From contig NZ_JAKFFS010000004.1 in the NCBI RefSeq assembly GCF_021502725.1, positions 310,001-374,000 on the forward strand: DNA of 64,000 bases, in the 5' to 3' direction. The position numbers and the translations under genes are program-made. Source of the DNA: Dyadobacter sp. CY345 (GTDB taxonomy: Bacteria; Bacteroidota; Bacteroidia; Cytophagales; Spirosomataceae). Positions 45,886 to 55,971 of the stretch are shown in pieces. Under the pieces are notes generated by a model. That model was not told where the DNA came from. It saw only the letters and a list, made by a program, of their open reading frames with translations, and searched no databases. The stretch's first letter is position 1; every line of letters starts with the position of its first letter.

Positions 45886-46695
45886 ATGCTTGTATTTCCA
45901 AACGCAAAAATCAATATCGGACTTAATATCGTTGAAAAAAGGCAGGACGGTTTTCATAACATCGAATCCTGTTTTTATCCGGTGGGCTGGTCTGATGCTT
46001 TGGAAATACTGCCTGCCAAGGAGTACGGATTCCAGTCTGATGGTATTGATATTCCAGGTGATGCTTCAAATAATCTTTGTGCGAAAGCGTATCAGATGCT
46101 AGCTGCGGATTATACTTTTACACCCGTAAATATCCATTTACTCAAGGCTGTTCCTATCGGGGCCGGGCTTGGCGGAGGATCTTCCGATGCTGCTTTTACG
46201 ATCAAAGCATTAAACGATTTGTTCTCTCTGAAAATTTCTTTGGAAAAACAGTTGGAATATGCGCGTAGATTAGGGAGTGACTGTGCCTTTTTTATTGAAA
46301 ATAAACCCTTGTATTGTTTTGAAAAGGGTGACCGGTTTGAAGAAATCAGTCTAACACTAGCTGGTAAATGGATTGTTTTAGTAAATCCCGGATTGCATAT
46401 ATCAACGTTTGAGGCATACTCGGGCGTCAAGCCCCGTCACTCGGAGGTAGATCTCAGAGCATTATTAAAGCAGCCGTTGTCAGAATGGAAGCAGACGGTA
46501 AAGAATGATTTTGAAGAATCACTATTTCCGAAATTTTCCGTCTTGAAAAAGATCAAAGAAAAACTCTATGAAAAAGGTGCTGTTTATGCAGCCATGAGCG
46601 GATCAGGGTCAACATTGTATGGTATTTTTGAAGAAGAAACAGATCTGTCATTGATTTTTAAAGAGTACAAAATCTGGCAGGGATATTTGAAATAA
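45886..46695 (+). CDS. ispE: 4-diphosphocytidyl-2-C-methyl-D-erythritol kinase
   Basis: GHMP kinase of the non-mevalonate (MEP) isoprenoid pathway, phosphorylating CDP-methylerythritol. The 269-residue protein starts LVFPNAKINIGLNI (substrate-site Lys/Asn) and has the ATP loop PIGAGLGGGSSDAA near 87-100. The C-terminal AAMSGSGSTLYGIF motif is also present. The gene points to isoprenoids made by the MEP route. Confidence 0.95.
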   Translation: MLVFPNAKINIGLNIVEKRQDGFHNIESCFYPVGWSDALEILPAKEYGFQSDGIDIPGDASNNLCAKAYQMLAADYTFTPVNIHLLKAVPIGAGLGGGSSDAAFTIKALNDLFSLKISLEKQLEYARRLGSDCAFFIENKPLYCFEKGDRFEEISLTLAGKWIVLVNPGLHISTFEAYSGVKPRHSEVDLRALLKQPLSEWKQTVKNDFEESLFPKFSVLKKIKEKLYEKGAVYAAMSGSGSTLYGIFEEETDLSLIFKEYKIWQGYLK

Positions 46696-46795
46696 TATTT
46701 ATGGCTGTTTTTGTATAAAAAGATAAAAAAATCTCGTTGTAAAAACTTATAGTCTCGCTTAATCTTCCTACTTTGTTGTTAAGAAAATAGAAATA

Positions 46796-47422
46796 ATGAG
46801 TCCGAAACACTCTACCAAAGATAAAGAGAACCCTTTTACTAAGCGAAGAGAGCCTTTTGGCTTCATGCTCTGGCTTGGGGTTATTGGTAGTTCGCTTTTG
46901 TTTGCCGTTATTTTCATTGAATATTTCCTTCGCATGGAGGGTGCCAATTGGCGTTTTGTTGCACTTCCTGATATGTTCTGGCTCAGCACGCTGGTCATTC
47001 TTTTCAGTAGCATTACACTTCATGAAGCCAACCTGGCCTTTGTTCAGGAGCGTTTTCTGCATTACAGAATTTTTCTGGCGGCTACGCTTACCTTGGGTAT
47101 CACCTTTATGTTATTGCAAGGTGGCGGCTGGATTGAAATGATCGAAAATGGGAGTTTCAACAACATAAATTCTTCTTCCGGGTTTATCTATTTACTGACC
47201 GGACTGCATATGCTGCATATTTTGATTGGTGTAATTTATTTAGGTGTTGTTTTTCGTAAAGCGTTGAAAAACAGGACTTATGTTGATTCTTTTGTTTATA
47301 GTGTCAATCCTCCCAATCGGTTACAGCTCAAACTTATCACCCGTTATTGGCATTTTGTCGATGTACTTTGGGTGATCGTTTTCCTTTTTATGCTTTGCCT
47401 AAGTTATCTTAATAGTTACTAA
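46796..47422 (+). CDS. Heme-copper oxidase subunit III (lone)
   Basis: A 208-residue membrane protein with five helices. It has the subunit III pattern: [20 protein letters not shown] in TM1, SSITLHEA in TM2, [16 protein letters not shown] in TM4 and [14 protein letters not shown] in TM5. It supports proton uptake and stability in a cytochrome c oxidase. The catalytic subunits I and II are not nearby. Its stop codon overlaps that of the convergent MFS gene by four bases. Confidence 0.9.
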   Translation: MSPKHSTKDKENPFTKRREPFGFMLWLGVIGSSLLFAVIFIEYFLRMEGANWRFVALPDMFWLSTLVILFSSITLHEANLAFVQERFLHYRIFLAATLTLGITFMLLQGGGWIEMIENGSFNNINSSSGFIYLLTGLHMLHILIGVIYLGVVFRKALKNRTYVDSFVYSVNPPNRLQLKLITRYWHFVDVLWVIVFLFMLCLSYLNSY

Positions 47423-48630
47423 AAATTGCCTTTCAGGCTTCTTCTGGCTAGAAAAGCGCTCAATAAGGTAAGTGCCGCTGCCATCAGCATAGGTGCGCCC
47501 GGGAAATAAACTGGTGCTTCTGATTTGGTGAAAAAGTAAAATAAATTACTCATAAGCGGTGGACCAATGATAGAGGTGAGGCTCATCAAACTTGTCAATG
47601 CTCCCTGCAATTCACCCTGCTCATTTGATGGAACCTGCGTGGATATGACTCCTTGTAATGACGGACCGGCGATTCCTCCCAGAATATAGGGTACCATAAA
47701 AGCAAACATCATCCAGGTTTCACGTGCAAAGGCAAAAAGCACAAATCCCAGAGAATACAAAAACAAGCCGACATAAACGCCGCTTTTTTGACCTAATTTT
47801 GGGATAATCAGTCTTATCAGTCCTCCCTGAACAATGGCACCGAGCAAGCCCATTGCGCCAAGCGAATACCCGATCATTCTTTCATTCCACTGAAATTTCT
47901 CCATGGTATAATACGACCAGTTACTTTGCACGGCATGCATCGCAACATAAAGCAAAGCCAGAGAAACGATCAAACCGGAAATGACAGGATATTTTTGCAG
48001 GTGTTTTAAAGCACCAATTGGACTTGCACGTTTCCAGCTGAATTTTCGGTGATTTTCCGGTTTAAGGGATTCAGGTAAAATAAATAAACCATACAGGAAA
48101 TTGAGCATGGATAAGCCGGCCGCAGCTAAAAATGGAACGCGCGAGCCGTATTGTCCTAATAATCCACCCAGTACAGGCCCGATTATAAATCCTAATCCGA
48201 AGGCGGCGCCTATTAATCCGAAGTTTTGCGCACGTTTTTCAGGTGTGCTGACGTCAGCAATGTAAGCAGCGCCGGTTGTGAAACTTGCTCCCATAACGCC
48301 GGCAATAATCCGGCCAACGAATAGCCACAGTATACTTGGTGCATAAGCAACGAACATATAATCCAGAGCAAAGCCAAGCAGCGACGCCAGTAATACCGGT
48401 CTGCGTCCAAATTGGTCACTTAATCCGCCAACAATAGGTGCACATATAAACTGGACAAAGGAATAGGAAAACAGGATCCAGCCACCATATCGTGCAGCAT
48501 CGCTCAAACTGCCGCCAACAAGTTCACTGATCAATTTTGGCATGACGGGAATGATAATTCCCAGGCCCATCACATCAATTAGCAGCGTAATAAATATAAA
48601 CCCGATTGCCGGAGATTTCTTCGAAGTCAT
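47419..48630 (-). CDS. MFS transporter, Tet(A)/TCR type
   Basis: A 403-residue efflux protein with twelve helices. The motif A loop [14 protein letters not shown] lies between TM2 and TM3. TM4-5 has the exporter motif C-like stretch [23 protein letters not shown]. Closest in style to tetracycline/quinolone-type exporters of the DHA1 group. The substrate cannot be assigned, so it should not be read as proof of resistance. Confidence 0.9.
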   Translation of the reverse strand: MTSKKSPAIGFIFITLLIDVMGLGIIIPVMPKLISELVGGSLSDAARYGGWILFSYSFVQFICAPIVGGLSDQFGRRPVLLASLLGFALDYMFVAYAPSILWLFVGRIIAGVMGASFTTGAAYIADVSTPEKRAQNFGLIGAAFGLGFIIGPVLGGLLGQYGSRVPFLAAAGLSMLNFLYGLFILPESLKPENHRKFSWKRASPIGALKHLQKYPVISGLIVSLALLYVAMHAVQSNWSYYTMEKFQWNERMIGYSLGAMGLLGAIVQGGLIRLIIPKLGQKSGVYVGLFLYSLGFVLFAFARETWMMFAFMVPYILGGIAGPSLQGVISTQVPSNEQGELQGALTSLMSLTSIIGPPLMSNLFYFFTKSEAPVYFPGAPMLMAAALTLLSAFLARRSLKGNF

Positions 48631-48735
48631 AAGGAATAATTATTCGCCAAATGTACAGCTAAAATTAAGGCGGTCGGATTAAAAAATGGTTAGTAAATTG
48701 GATTTCCCTAAAAGGTCATGCTTCGTTTTCTACTA

Positions 48736-49527
48736 TTATTTGGCAATCAGAGAATTTGGTAACATCAGAAGAAAAGGCAGGGATTGGGTATAATCTAAAA
48801 GATCATACTCTAAACCCAGTAGGCGAATGTTGCGGTAATAGGTCTGATGTTGCGAATAATAATTTTTTTCAGATTCAATAAGCCAGGCTTTGGGACCAAG
48901 TTTTGTTGCCAAAAACCATTTTTCAATAAGTCTGGATGACCTTCCGTTTCCATCGTCAAAAGGATGAATCTTGGCAAAAATCAAGTGAATAAGTGAGGCA
49001 AAGTAAAATACCTCATTCATGTCGAGATCGTTTTTTAACAAGGATTCGATATCGCGATAAAATTTATTCAATTCCTCTTTTACTACAAATGGACTCGCTG
49101 CCACGTATTCTATTTTACCGTCCGGGGTAGTAACATACATGTTCCCTTTTCTATATTGTCCTTGTCTATTTTCCGGAAGCAGATGTTTAGATAAAAGGCG
49201 ATGTGCAATTAGAATATTCTCCTCGTTGAGATCTGATGCTTGTGCAAATTGATAGGCAGTATATAAATCATCAATTTTTTGAGTGTAATCAGGCAAATAT
49301 TCAATACCAAATTTTTTATGTTTGATAAAAGAGTCCAGCTCGATATTTTCTCCTTCAATTTTAGAAGAATAAACAGCTGAAACTGAGGTATAGAAACTGA
49401 AAGTTCCGGCCGAAAGCTCACTTTCGGTTAGGTTATTGAATTGGCTTCCTAAGTTACTCAGGCCGATGACATCACAAAATTTTACCAGCAAGTCTGAATT
49501 CAGAATATTGAATTTTAATTTCTTCAT
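48736..49527 (-). CDS. Fic-domain protein with inhibitory motif
   Basis: A 263-residue protein that should transfer AMP (or another nucleotide part) onto a protein Ser/Thr/Tyr. The catalytic motif HPFDDGNGRSSR starts at His188. An N-terminal inhibitory motif S-x-x-x-E-G (Ser54 to Gly59, SSKIEG) is of the self-inhibited class II type, so no separate antitoxin is needed. The C-terminal ~50 residues are unlike a winged helix. It is the last gene of a minus-strand run: mpl, LOG, OmpA, Fic. Confidence 0.9.
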   Translation of the reverse strand: MKKLKFNILNSDLLVKFCDVIGLSNLGSQFNNLTESELSAGTFSFYTSVSAVYSSKIEGENIELDSFIKHKKFGIEYLPDYTQKIDDLYTAYQFAQASDLNEENILIAHRLLSKHLLPENRQGQYRKGNMYVTTPDGKIEYVAASPFVVKEELNKFYRDIESLLKNDLDMNEVFYFASLIHLIFAKIHPFDDGNGRSSRLIEKWFLATKLGPKAWLIESEKNYYSQHQTYYRNIRLLGLEYDLLDYTQSLPFLLMLPNSLIAK

Positions 49528-49565
49528 TGCTTAATTTCAAAAAATTTCTTCGACCAACCGATCTG

Positions 49566-51143
49566 TTACTTTTTCAAAATTTTGAACTCCACGCGTCTGT
49601 TAGTTTGCTGACCTTCCGGCGTATCATTTTTAGCAACTGGCACTGTTTCTCCATATCCCTTGCTCTGAACCCGGTCAGGTTCAATTCCTTTGCCGATCAG
49701 ATATTCCCGAACCGCATCTGCACGGTCTTGTGAAAGTTTCAGGTTGGCTTCGTTCCCGCCGATATTATCCGTGTGTCCCCCGATTTCGATAAATAATTTC
49801 TTATTGTCATTCATCGTAATACTAATCCTGTCAAGTTCCGGGGAGGATTCCTTACTTAAAGTTGCCTTGCCGAAAGCAAAGAAAATATTATTCAGACGAA
49901 CAATCTGACCTTCTTCGATAGGGATCAGTTTTAAGGATTTATTGGTAATTTCTTTATAATTTTTACCTTTTCCGTCGCTGGTCGAGTCGGTTAAATCTAT
50001 ACTTTCTCCTTCTGCAATAAAGTCAGGGGCAACGGCGCGCATACTATATTTCTGGCCATATGGAAGTACAATTTTATATTCTCCCGTCGTCGGATTTGTG
50101 GTGGCAGTTCCCGCTTCCTCACCATCCGGCAATGTTTCATAGATAATTGTTGCTTCAATCGGTTTTCCGGTTTTTGAATCAATGACACGTCCGCTAATCA
50201 TAACTACCGGATCGGATGTAGGAACAACTGGTTGAATAGTGGCCGTATCACCAGGCTCTACTTTTGGCTGTAAATTATATCTGACCACATCACCTTTTCC
50301 TTCGGTACCTTTGAAGGAAACCATATAAGCATAATCGCCAGCAGCAGAAATTGTGTAATAGGCATCATATCCATCCGTATTGATCGCCGATCCCAGATTA
50401 ACCGGCCGGCTCCACCTTTTCCAGGATTTATCAATGCGTTTGCTATAATAAATGTCATTGCTTCCTTGTCCGCCTTTTCGATCTGTCGAGAAATATAATG
50501 TTACACCATCCGGAGCCAGAAACGGCGTTGTTTCGGTAAATTCTTCTGTGTTAATTTCTTTCCCCAGATTCATTGGCTTCGTCCAGCTCCCGTCTTTTTG
50601 TTTGAAACTCACATAAAGATCATCAACCTTACTGTCTTTCTTTTCACTAAAAGACATCACCAGCACCTTTCCGTCAGTGGATAAATAACCGCAGTCGAAT
50701 TGTCCCTTGCTCGTTTTTGCGTATCCCGGAATCTCAATTTTATTAGGAACAGACCATCCCCTCGCCGTCTTTTTGCTTAGAGAAAAACCGCGGGTTTCAT
50801 ATACTCCGTTTTTATAAGCGCCTTTAAGTAGGAGCGTATTTCCGTCCGGCGTGATGCTGTGTAAACTGTTATATTGTTCCTTATTTAGCGGAGAAGGCAG
50901 TCTGCGCGCTGCTGTCCATTGCTCATTTTTTAACTCGGAAAACCATATATCCTGGCTTCCCTTGGTGCCGTTTGTATTTTGCGGATGGCTGATTCTGGAA
51001 AAATATACCGTCTTTCCATCTGGTGAAATGATCGGAGCTATTTCGTTAAATTCGGTATTAACCGTTTTTCCAAGATTTTCAAGCTGCGCCCAAAGCGGAG
51101 AAGTTATTAATGTACAAAAAGCAAATAACAGAACGAAACGCAT
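49566..51143 (-). CDS. OmpA-family protein with PD40 propeller
   Basis: A 525-residue envelope protein: a signal peptide (MRFVLLFAFCTLITSPLWAQ), then a PD40/WD40-like propeller of about six blades (ISPDGKTVYFSR, LAPDGVTLYFSTDRKGG). A carboxypeptidase-regulatory-like domain lies near 300-370. The C-terminal OmpA domain (about 405-525) has NLKLSQDRADAVREYL and the peptidoglycan-binding TNRRVEF end. It anchors to peptidoglycan. It resembles PorE/SprE-like accessory proteins of gliding bacteria but lacks their N-terminal TPR part, so a T9SS role is only possible. Confidence 0.88.
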   Translation of the reverse strand: MRFVLLFAFCTLITSPLWAQLENLGKTVNTEFNEIAPIISPDGKTVYFSRISHPQNTNGTKGSQDIWFSELKNEQWTAARRLPSPLNKEQYNSLHSITPDGNTLLLKGAYKNGVYETRGFSLSKKTARGWSVPNKIEIPGYAKTSKGQFDCGYLSTDGKVLVMSFSEKKDSKVDDLYVSFKQKDGSWTKPMNLGKEINTEEFTETTPFLAPDGVTLYFSTDRKGGQGSNDIYYSKRIDKSWKRWSRPVNLGSAINTDGYDAYYTISAAGDYAYMVSFKGTEGKGDVVRYNLQPKVEPGDTATIQPVVPTSDPVVMISGRVIDSKTGKPIEATIIYETLPDGEEAGTATTNPTTGEYKIVLPYGQKYSMRAVAPDFIAEGESIDLTDSTSDGKGKNYKEITNKSLKLIPIEEGQIVRLNNIFFAFGKATLSKESSPELDRISITMNDNKKLFIEIGGHTDNIGGNEANLKLSQDRADAVREYLIGKGIEPDRVQSKGYGETVPVAKNDTPEGQQTNRRVEFKILKK

Positions 51144-51188
51144 TTTATGTCAGAGGATAAGGTGTGTTATGCTAATAGAAAACGAAAT

Positions 51189-51791
51189 TTACTTTTCTAT
51201 ATTTTTTACATACAACGATGTATCAAGCGGCTTATTTTCTTTTTCGCTCACGTGATATGCCTGCATTTTTTCCAAAAGTTCGGTGACGTTATCTGAGACG
51301 ATCAAAAGATCTTTTTTTTCCATATGCAAAAAACCTTCGTCAACGGTCTTATCTAAATGTGCGATCAGGTGATCATAAAAACCATTGATATTCAGCAGCC
51401 CGATTGGGCCGTGAAAAATCTTGAGTTGCGACCAGGTCAGAATTTCAAATAATTCATCCAGCGTTCCAAATCCACCAGGCAAAGCAATCACGCCGTCAGA
51501 AAGCGAAACCATTTTGGCCTTTCTTTCATGCATGGTTTCTACAAAATGGAGCTCAGTAAGATTTTTTTGCGCGACTTCCAGTTTCGCCAGGAAGTTAGTG
51601 ATGATGCCGGTCGCCGAACCATTATTTTCCATAACGCCGTCGGATACACGGCCCATAAGTCCCATATTGCCGCCGCCGTATATGAGCTTGATATTGTTTT
51701 TTGCTAACGCAGCGCCTAATTCGTAAGCCGCTTCGCTGTAAACCGGCTTGAATCCAAAATTTGATCCGCAATAAACTACGATGGACTTCAT
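51189..51791 (-). CDS. LOG-family nucleoside monophosphate phosphoribohydrolase
   Basis: A 200-residue Rossmann-fold enzyme of the LONELY GUY group (TIGR00730), which cleaves the N-glycosidic bond of AMP or cytokinin ribotides. The motif PGGFGTLDE is at residues 105-113, with the supporting ERKAKM segment near 89-94. It lies 39 bases downstream of mpl and 45 upstream of the OmpA gene. A cytokinin role is not implied by sequence alone. Confidence 0.92.
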   Translation of the reverse strand: MKSIVVYCGSNFGFKPVYSEAAYELGAALAKNNIKLIYGGGNMGLMGRVSDGVMENNGSATGIITNFLAKLEVAQKNLTELHFVETMHERKAKMVSLSDGVIALPGGFGTLDELFEILTWSQLKIFHGPIGLLNINGFYDHLIAHLDKTVDEGFLHMEKKDLLIVSDNVTELLEKMQAYHVSEKENKPLDTSLYVKNIEK

Positions 51792-51830
51792 TTAGTATGT
51801 ATTAATTATTTCGTCTGAATTTTGAAATTT

Positions 51831-53213
51831 TCATTTAATGACTTCATCAACCAATCCCTTCAAATTGAGATCTCCGAAAGTTCCTGAGCTCATTAATAGC
51901 AAGTTAGCCTGGTTCCAATCCTGATTTTTTAGGAAATTAAGCATTTCGTTGCTATCGGTGAAAACATTTAAATCTTCACGTTTGAAAGCTTCACGAATAT
52001 CCGATTCCGAAATCGGTTCCAATCTTTTATGTTCTACCGTCAATGGATTGTAGTAAACCACCGCAACATCCGCAGCATTTAATTTACGACGATATTGTTT
52101 CAGAAAAGTCTTGTTAAGGCTGCTGAACGTATGAAGTTCTGCTACGGCCACCAGCGTTCTGTCCGGAAATTGCGCTTTAACAGCGGACGTCGTTGCTTCA
52201 ACTTTGGATGGAGCATGTGCGAAATCACGGTAAATATTAATTTCATCGTTGCTTCCAAGCAATTCCATACGTTTTGAAGCTCCTTTAAACGTTTGAATTG
52301 CAGCATAGAAATTTTCATCAATGATACCCAATCGCTCGCAAACCTCTTTGGCTCCACTGATGTTTTTCATATTATGCTCTCCAAAAACCAGAACCGGTAC
52401 TTCGCCCTGTTCTGCCGTTATGAGCAATGTTTTACCATCTTCAATTTTATATGGATGAGCCTCGTAAGGAACGCTCACAACATCCGGACGTTCTTTTTGA
52501 CCAATAACATCCAGCATGTCATCCGTCTGATCAAATATGATAGCGCCTGCTTTTGGAATAGAATCAGCCAGTAATTCAAATTGTTTAACGTAAGATTCCC
52601 AGGTCGGGAAAACGTTAAAATGATCCCAGGCAATACCGCTGATCAGCGCAATATGTGGTTGATAATGCATGAATTTTGGTGTTTTGTCCAATGGAGATGT
52701 GAAATATTCATCACCTTCGATGACGATTACCGGAGCCTCATCTGACAGTTTTACCATGTTTTCAAATCCTTCAATCTGCGCACCAACGAGATAGTTGAAA
52801 ACACGTTTGTTGAAATTAAGCACATGCAAAACCATGGAAGTAATCGTAGTTTTCCCATGACTTCCGGCAATCACCACACGTTGTTTGTCTTCGCTTTGTT
52901 CAAAAATATATTCGGGATAAGAATAAACTTTGATGCCAAGTTCCTGTGCTTTTTTCAATTCCGGATTATCTTCCCTGGCATGCATACCTAAAATAACCGC
53001 TTCCAGATCCGTCGTAACTTTTTCAGGAAACCAGCCCATTTCGTCTGGAAGCAGACCATGCTTTTTTAAACGACTTACCGATGGCTCGTAAATTTCGTCG
53101 TCAGATCCCGTTATTGTGAAACCTTTTTGTTGTAATTCGATGGCGAGGTTGTGCATTACACTGCCGCCTATGGATATAAAATGTATTTTTCGGGATTGGG
53201 AATTTTGACTCAT
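51831..53213 (-). CDS. mpl: UDP-N-acetylmuramate--L-alanyl-gamma-D-glutamyl-meso-diaminopimelate ligase
   Basis: Recycles murein tripeptide by ligating it to UDP-MurNAc. The 460-residue Mur-ligase-type protein has the N-terminal FISIGGSVMHNLAIEL Rossmann segment. The ATP loop GSHGKTT lies at 117-123, VIEGDEYFTSPLD near 180 and DFAHAPSKVEAT near 335. An exact TACTTTTG -7 box is found 80-87 bases upstream. First gene of the run with LOG, OmpA and Fic. Confidence 0.94.
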   Translation of the reverse strand: MSQNSQSRKIHFISIGGSVMHNLAIELQQKGFTITGSDDEIYEPSVSRLKKHGLLPDEMGWFPEKVTTDLEAVILGMHAREDNPELKKAQELGIKVYSYPEYIFEQSEDKQRVVIAGSHGKTTITSMVLHVLNFNKRVFNYLVGAQIEGFENMVKLSDEAPVIVIEGDEYFTSPLDKTPKFMHYQPHIALISGIAWDHFNVFPTWESYVKQFELLADSIPKAGAIIFDQTDDMLDVIGQKERPDVVSVPYEAHPYKIEDGKTLLITAEQGEVPVLVFGEHNMKNISGAKEVCERLGIIDENFYAAIQTFKGASKRMELLGSNDEINIYRDFAHAPSKVEATTSAVKAQFPDRTLVAVAELHTFSSLNKTFLKQYRRKLNAADVAVVYYNPLTVEHKRLEPISESDIREAFKREDLNVFTDSNEMLNFLKNQDWNQANLLLMSSGTFGDLNLKGLVDEVIK

Positions 53214-53292
53214 TATGCTAATCGGAATGACTGATTCGAAGCGAAGTTAACAAGAATTGATCTTTGGGCAAATGTGGAGGACATCGCTTTTA

Positions 53293-53300
53293 CAAAAGTA
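53293..53300 (-). promoter_or_regulatory. -7 promoter box of mpl
   Basis: The minus strand reads TACTTTTG (exact TAnnTTTG). It gives a leader of about 73 bases before the mpl ATG at 53213. A -33 element was not clear. Confidence 0.45.
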
Positions 53301-53345
53301 GTCAATCGGACGAGATAAAGACAGTCAGTTTATTTTGAGACTGCT

Positions 53346-55607
53346 TTATCCTTTCTTTACAAATTTCAGCGTTTCAGAGGAGCCGTCCGATGAGATTAGT
53401 CGAATCAAATAAATGCCTTGGTTGAATGAAGTGACGTCAATTTCCGGCTCCGGTTTATTTCCGGAATCATATAACAAATTCCCTGTCGTCTCTATAATCT
53501 GTACTTTTTTAATATCCGGCCAGTTTTCAGAGGTTATCATCAATTTGTTACTCACCGGATTTGGATATACTGCAATGGAGGCTTCATTCTTAAACGTCAC
53601 ACTGCGAATAGCACTGAAAGCAAAAGTTTCGTCTCTGTCAATCATTTTTAACCTGTAAAGATTTTCCCCGTTAACTGGATTGTTATCTGAAAAGGAGTAA
53701 TTGGAAACGGATTGATAAGTATCTCCATTTGATTTTACGAAACCAATCTTGTTCCATACTTTACCATCCATGCTACGTTCGATTTCAAATCGGTCGCTGT
53801 TTGTTTCAGAAGTCGTTTGCCATGTTAATTGCGAAACTTTATTTTCTTTGGTTGCTGCAAAATTAACCAATGTAACTGGTAACGGGTTTTCGCTTAGTAA
53901 AGTAGCAGTAGCAGTTTTTGGCATACATCCGCTACGGCTGGACTTTACTGTATAAGCATAAGTGCCTGGATTAGAAGGTGCTGTAATTTCAACTGAACTT
54001 CCCGCTGCGTTCACAATACCCTGTCCATTCCATGTAAATCTCGCTCCGTCGCATTCTCTCCCCGCACACGAAACGGACAAGGTGGTTTTTGCTCCCGGTT
54101 TTGGCTTATTATCAACAATAGTTGCGCTTATTGTAAATGTACAAGGCAATAAATTATACGAATCCCAAAGATTATCCCAATAACCGTCATCAGACATTTT
54201 TATAGATTTCGGTCTTACATCCGTCGTTCCCCAATCCAGTCCGCCATTTCGCCATTCTTCAAATAAATAGGCCTCTGTGAAAACATTCGGATAAATATTA
54301 ACAGGCGTCGTCGTAGTGCGGATTGGGGCTATATATGCATTATTTACAAACTCCGCACGGCATTTTGCGAGCGCAGGTTTAAGCTGTGCAATTTCCAGAT
54401 CTGTAAAATGCATAGCAATATGCACATAGTTCGTGCCGTGTTTGTATGCTCGGGGGAACCACTCCATCGGAATGTTTCCTTCTATTCCGTTTCCTCCACG
54501 TGGCTCTCCTAAATCTTCCGGATCAAATTCAACCGCGGCAATTTTATTCGGGTCGGTCCCTTTTATGATATCCGGCACAGAAATTTTTCTCCAAAGGTCC
54601 CAGGGATTTGTCCCGTCTGAGCTATAAATACCATCAGCAAGCTGAAGCGCAAGCGGAATAGTACTGTTGTGAAGGTGTCTGAGGTTTCCTTGCTGAGATC
54701 CGAAATCAGAAATAAAATACAAAACTTTAATGGATTGGCTGTGGTTTTTCACAATCCGGTAAAAGCCTTCAAATTTCTTTAAAAGCCCCCAACCTGCAAA
54801 ACGGTGAAGATCTTTTCCCATGTCCGATGTCCAGTTTCCATCCATCGGTTGAGGTGCATTTTGTATAACATACTCCTGGTTTCCCCATTTCGCCGTTGTT
54901 TTGTTTGGAAAACGTAAGGGAAGAAACTTCTCCCGCCAGGCTTTTACAGCTGCTTGTTCATATAAACCCGGCTCCGGATTTCCGTTATTGAAAGGCATTG
55001 CAAATTCCTCAGCAGGACTGTTGCCCATTTGCACATATAATAGCTGTGGGTAGTATGCTGAAATCTGAGTCAAAACGTCATCGACGAAGGCATAAAACCG
55101 GGTCGTGGCATAATCGGAATACATGGAAGGGCACGCATATGCAATTTCATTCCTGACAAAAGCTCCCAATCTTGTTTGGGCGATATCGTTTGTTGAAAAA
55201 TAACTGTCATTCCAATATCCTGGCCGTTGATAGGGAAAATGCAGTGCAAATTTCATCCCGGGTTTTAAAGCTATAATGGCTTTTACGGCTTCAACAATTT
55301 GTTTTCGCTGATAATTTCCGGGAGTCGGTTCGTATTGGTGCCATTCTATATGCAGACGAACGGCGGTAACACTTGCATCCTGTCCGTTGTGGGAAATGTT
55401 TACAAATTTTTTAATGTAATCCCATTGCTCTGTATTAATTCCATTGGCTTCGCTTTTGTTAAAACCGTAACCTGTCGTGTTGATGATAAGCTCCGTTTGG
55501 GCGAACAAATCTGTTCCCAGCAAAATGAAAAAAAGAAGAATAAGATAATATTTCTTAAAAAATATGGACGTAGAAAGTGGCTTTATGAAGTTTTTTTTTC
55601 TGTCCAT
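53346..55607 (-). CDS. Secreted glycoside-hydrolase-like protein with T9SS sorting domain
   Basis: A 753-residue protein: a signal peptide ending near TDLFAQ; a large domain (about 35-420) that reads like a (beta/alpha)8 glycosidase of clan GH-A, with VRLHIEWHQYEPTPG and ALHFPYQRPGYWND. The candidate acid/base is in GNSPAEEF and the candidate nucleophile in VEFDPEDLGEPRGG. Then an Ig-like module, a fibronectin-like module (LVNFAATKENKVSQLTWQ), and a sorting domain (VYPNPVSNKL ... KFVKKG). The exact glycosidase family could not be named; GH42-like is possible. Confidence 0.65.
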   Translation of the reverse strand: MDRKKNFIKPLSTSIFFKKYYLILLFFILLGTDLFAQTELIINTTGYGFNKSEANGINTEQWDYIKKFVNISHNGQDASVTAVRLHIEWHQYEPTPGNYQRKQIVEAVKAIIALKPGMKFALHFPYQRPGYWNDSYFSTNDIAQTRLGAFVRNEIAYACPSMYSDYATTRFYAFVDDVLTQISAYYPQLLYVQMGNSPAEEFAMPFNNGNPEPGLYEQAAVKAWREKFLPLRFPNKTTAKWGNQEYVIQNAPQPMDGNWTSDMGKDLHRFAGWGLLKKFEGFYRIVKNHSQSIKVLYFISDFGSQQGNLRHLHNSTIPLALQLADGIYSSDGTNPWDLWRKISVPDIIKGTDPNKIAAVEFDPEDLGEPRGGNGIEGNIPMEWFPRAYKHGTNYVHIAMHFTDLEIAQLKPALAKCRAEFVNNAYIAPIRTTTTPVNIYPNVFTEAYLFEEWRNGGLDWGTTDVRPKSIKMSDDGYWDNLWDSYNLLPCTFTISATIVDNKPKPGAKTTLSVSCAGRECDGARFTWNGQGIVNAAGSSVEITAPSNPGTYAYTVKSSRSGCMPKTATATLLSENPLPVTLVNFAATKENKVSQLTWQTTSETNSDRFEIERSMDGKVWNKIGFVKSNGDTYQSVSNYSFSDNNPVNGENLYRLKMIDRDETFAFSAIRSVTFKNEASIAVYPNPVSNKLMITSENWPDIKKVQIIETTGNLLYDSGNKPEPEIDVTSFNQGIYLIRLISSDGSSETLKFVKKG

Positions 55608-55908
55608 ATAGCAAGAGTTTAGTATTGATCATTTGTGTTTCAATTCTAAACATACTATATAATCGTAGAATAAATACTATGTCCTTATAGAACATGTAAC
55701 CAGTTGCAAAGGCATTGGTTAATTTTGGGAGATTTTAAAAATGTATTTGCGCTGAGATAGTCAGGTTTTATAGTTAAAATTATATAGTTTATTGAATAAA
55801 TTATTTCTATTTCTGCTGGTAGAGCTGTACAGAGTAAATGTTATTAAACGGTAAAATTTTTGATAGAAATTTTATTATGAAATATTTTTTTGAAAAAGTT
55901 GCTGTAAT
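55608..55908. other. Non-coding gap upstream of the glycosidase-like gene
   Basis: About 300 A+T-rich bases with no convincing gene or RNA. The promoter of the glycosidase-like gene must lie here, but no exact TAnnTTTG box was found on the minus strand. Confidence 0.35.
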
Positions 55909-55948
55909 AAAAAAAGGCGACTACACTTTTAGTGAGCCGCCATTTTTT
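55909..55948 (-). terminator. Rho-independent terminator of ettA
   Basis: On the minus strand GGCGGCTCACT pairs with AGTGTAGTCGCC (55916-55941) with one bulged T and one G-T pair. The loop is three A, followed by TTTTTTT. It lies 24 bases after the ettA stop. Confidence 0.88.
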
Positions 55949-55971
55949 CAATAACTATTTTATCAGAATAA

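Noticed and set aside
47419..48630. Tetracycline resistance gene
   Set aside because: The protein is TCR-like, but the family is broad and nothing in the sequence fixes the substrate.
48736..49527. Fic/antitoxin toxin-antitoxin pair
   Set aside because: No small antitoxin gene is adjacent, and the protein has its own inhibitory motif.
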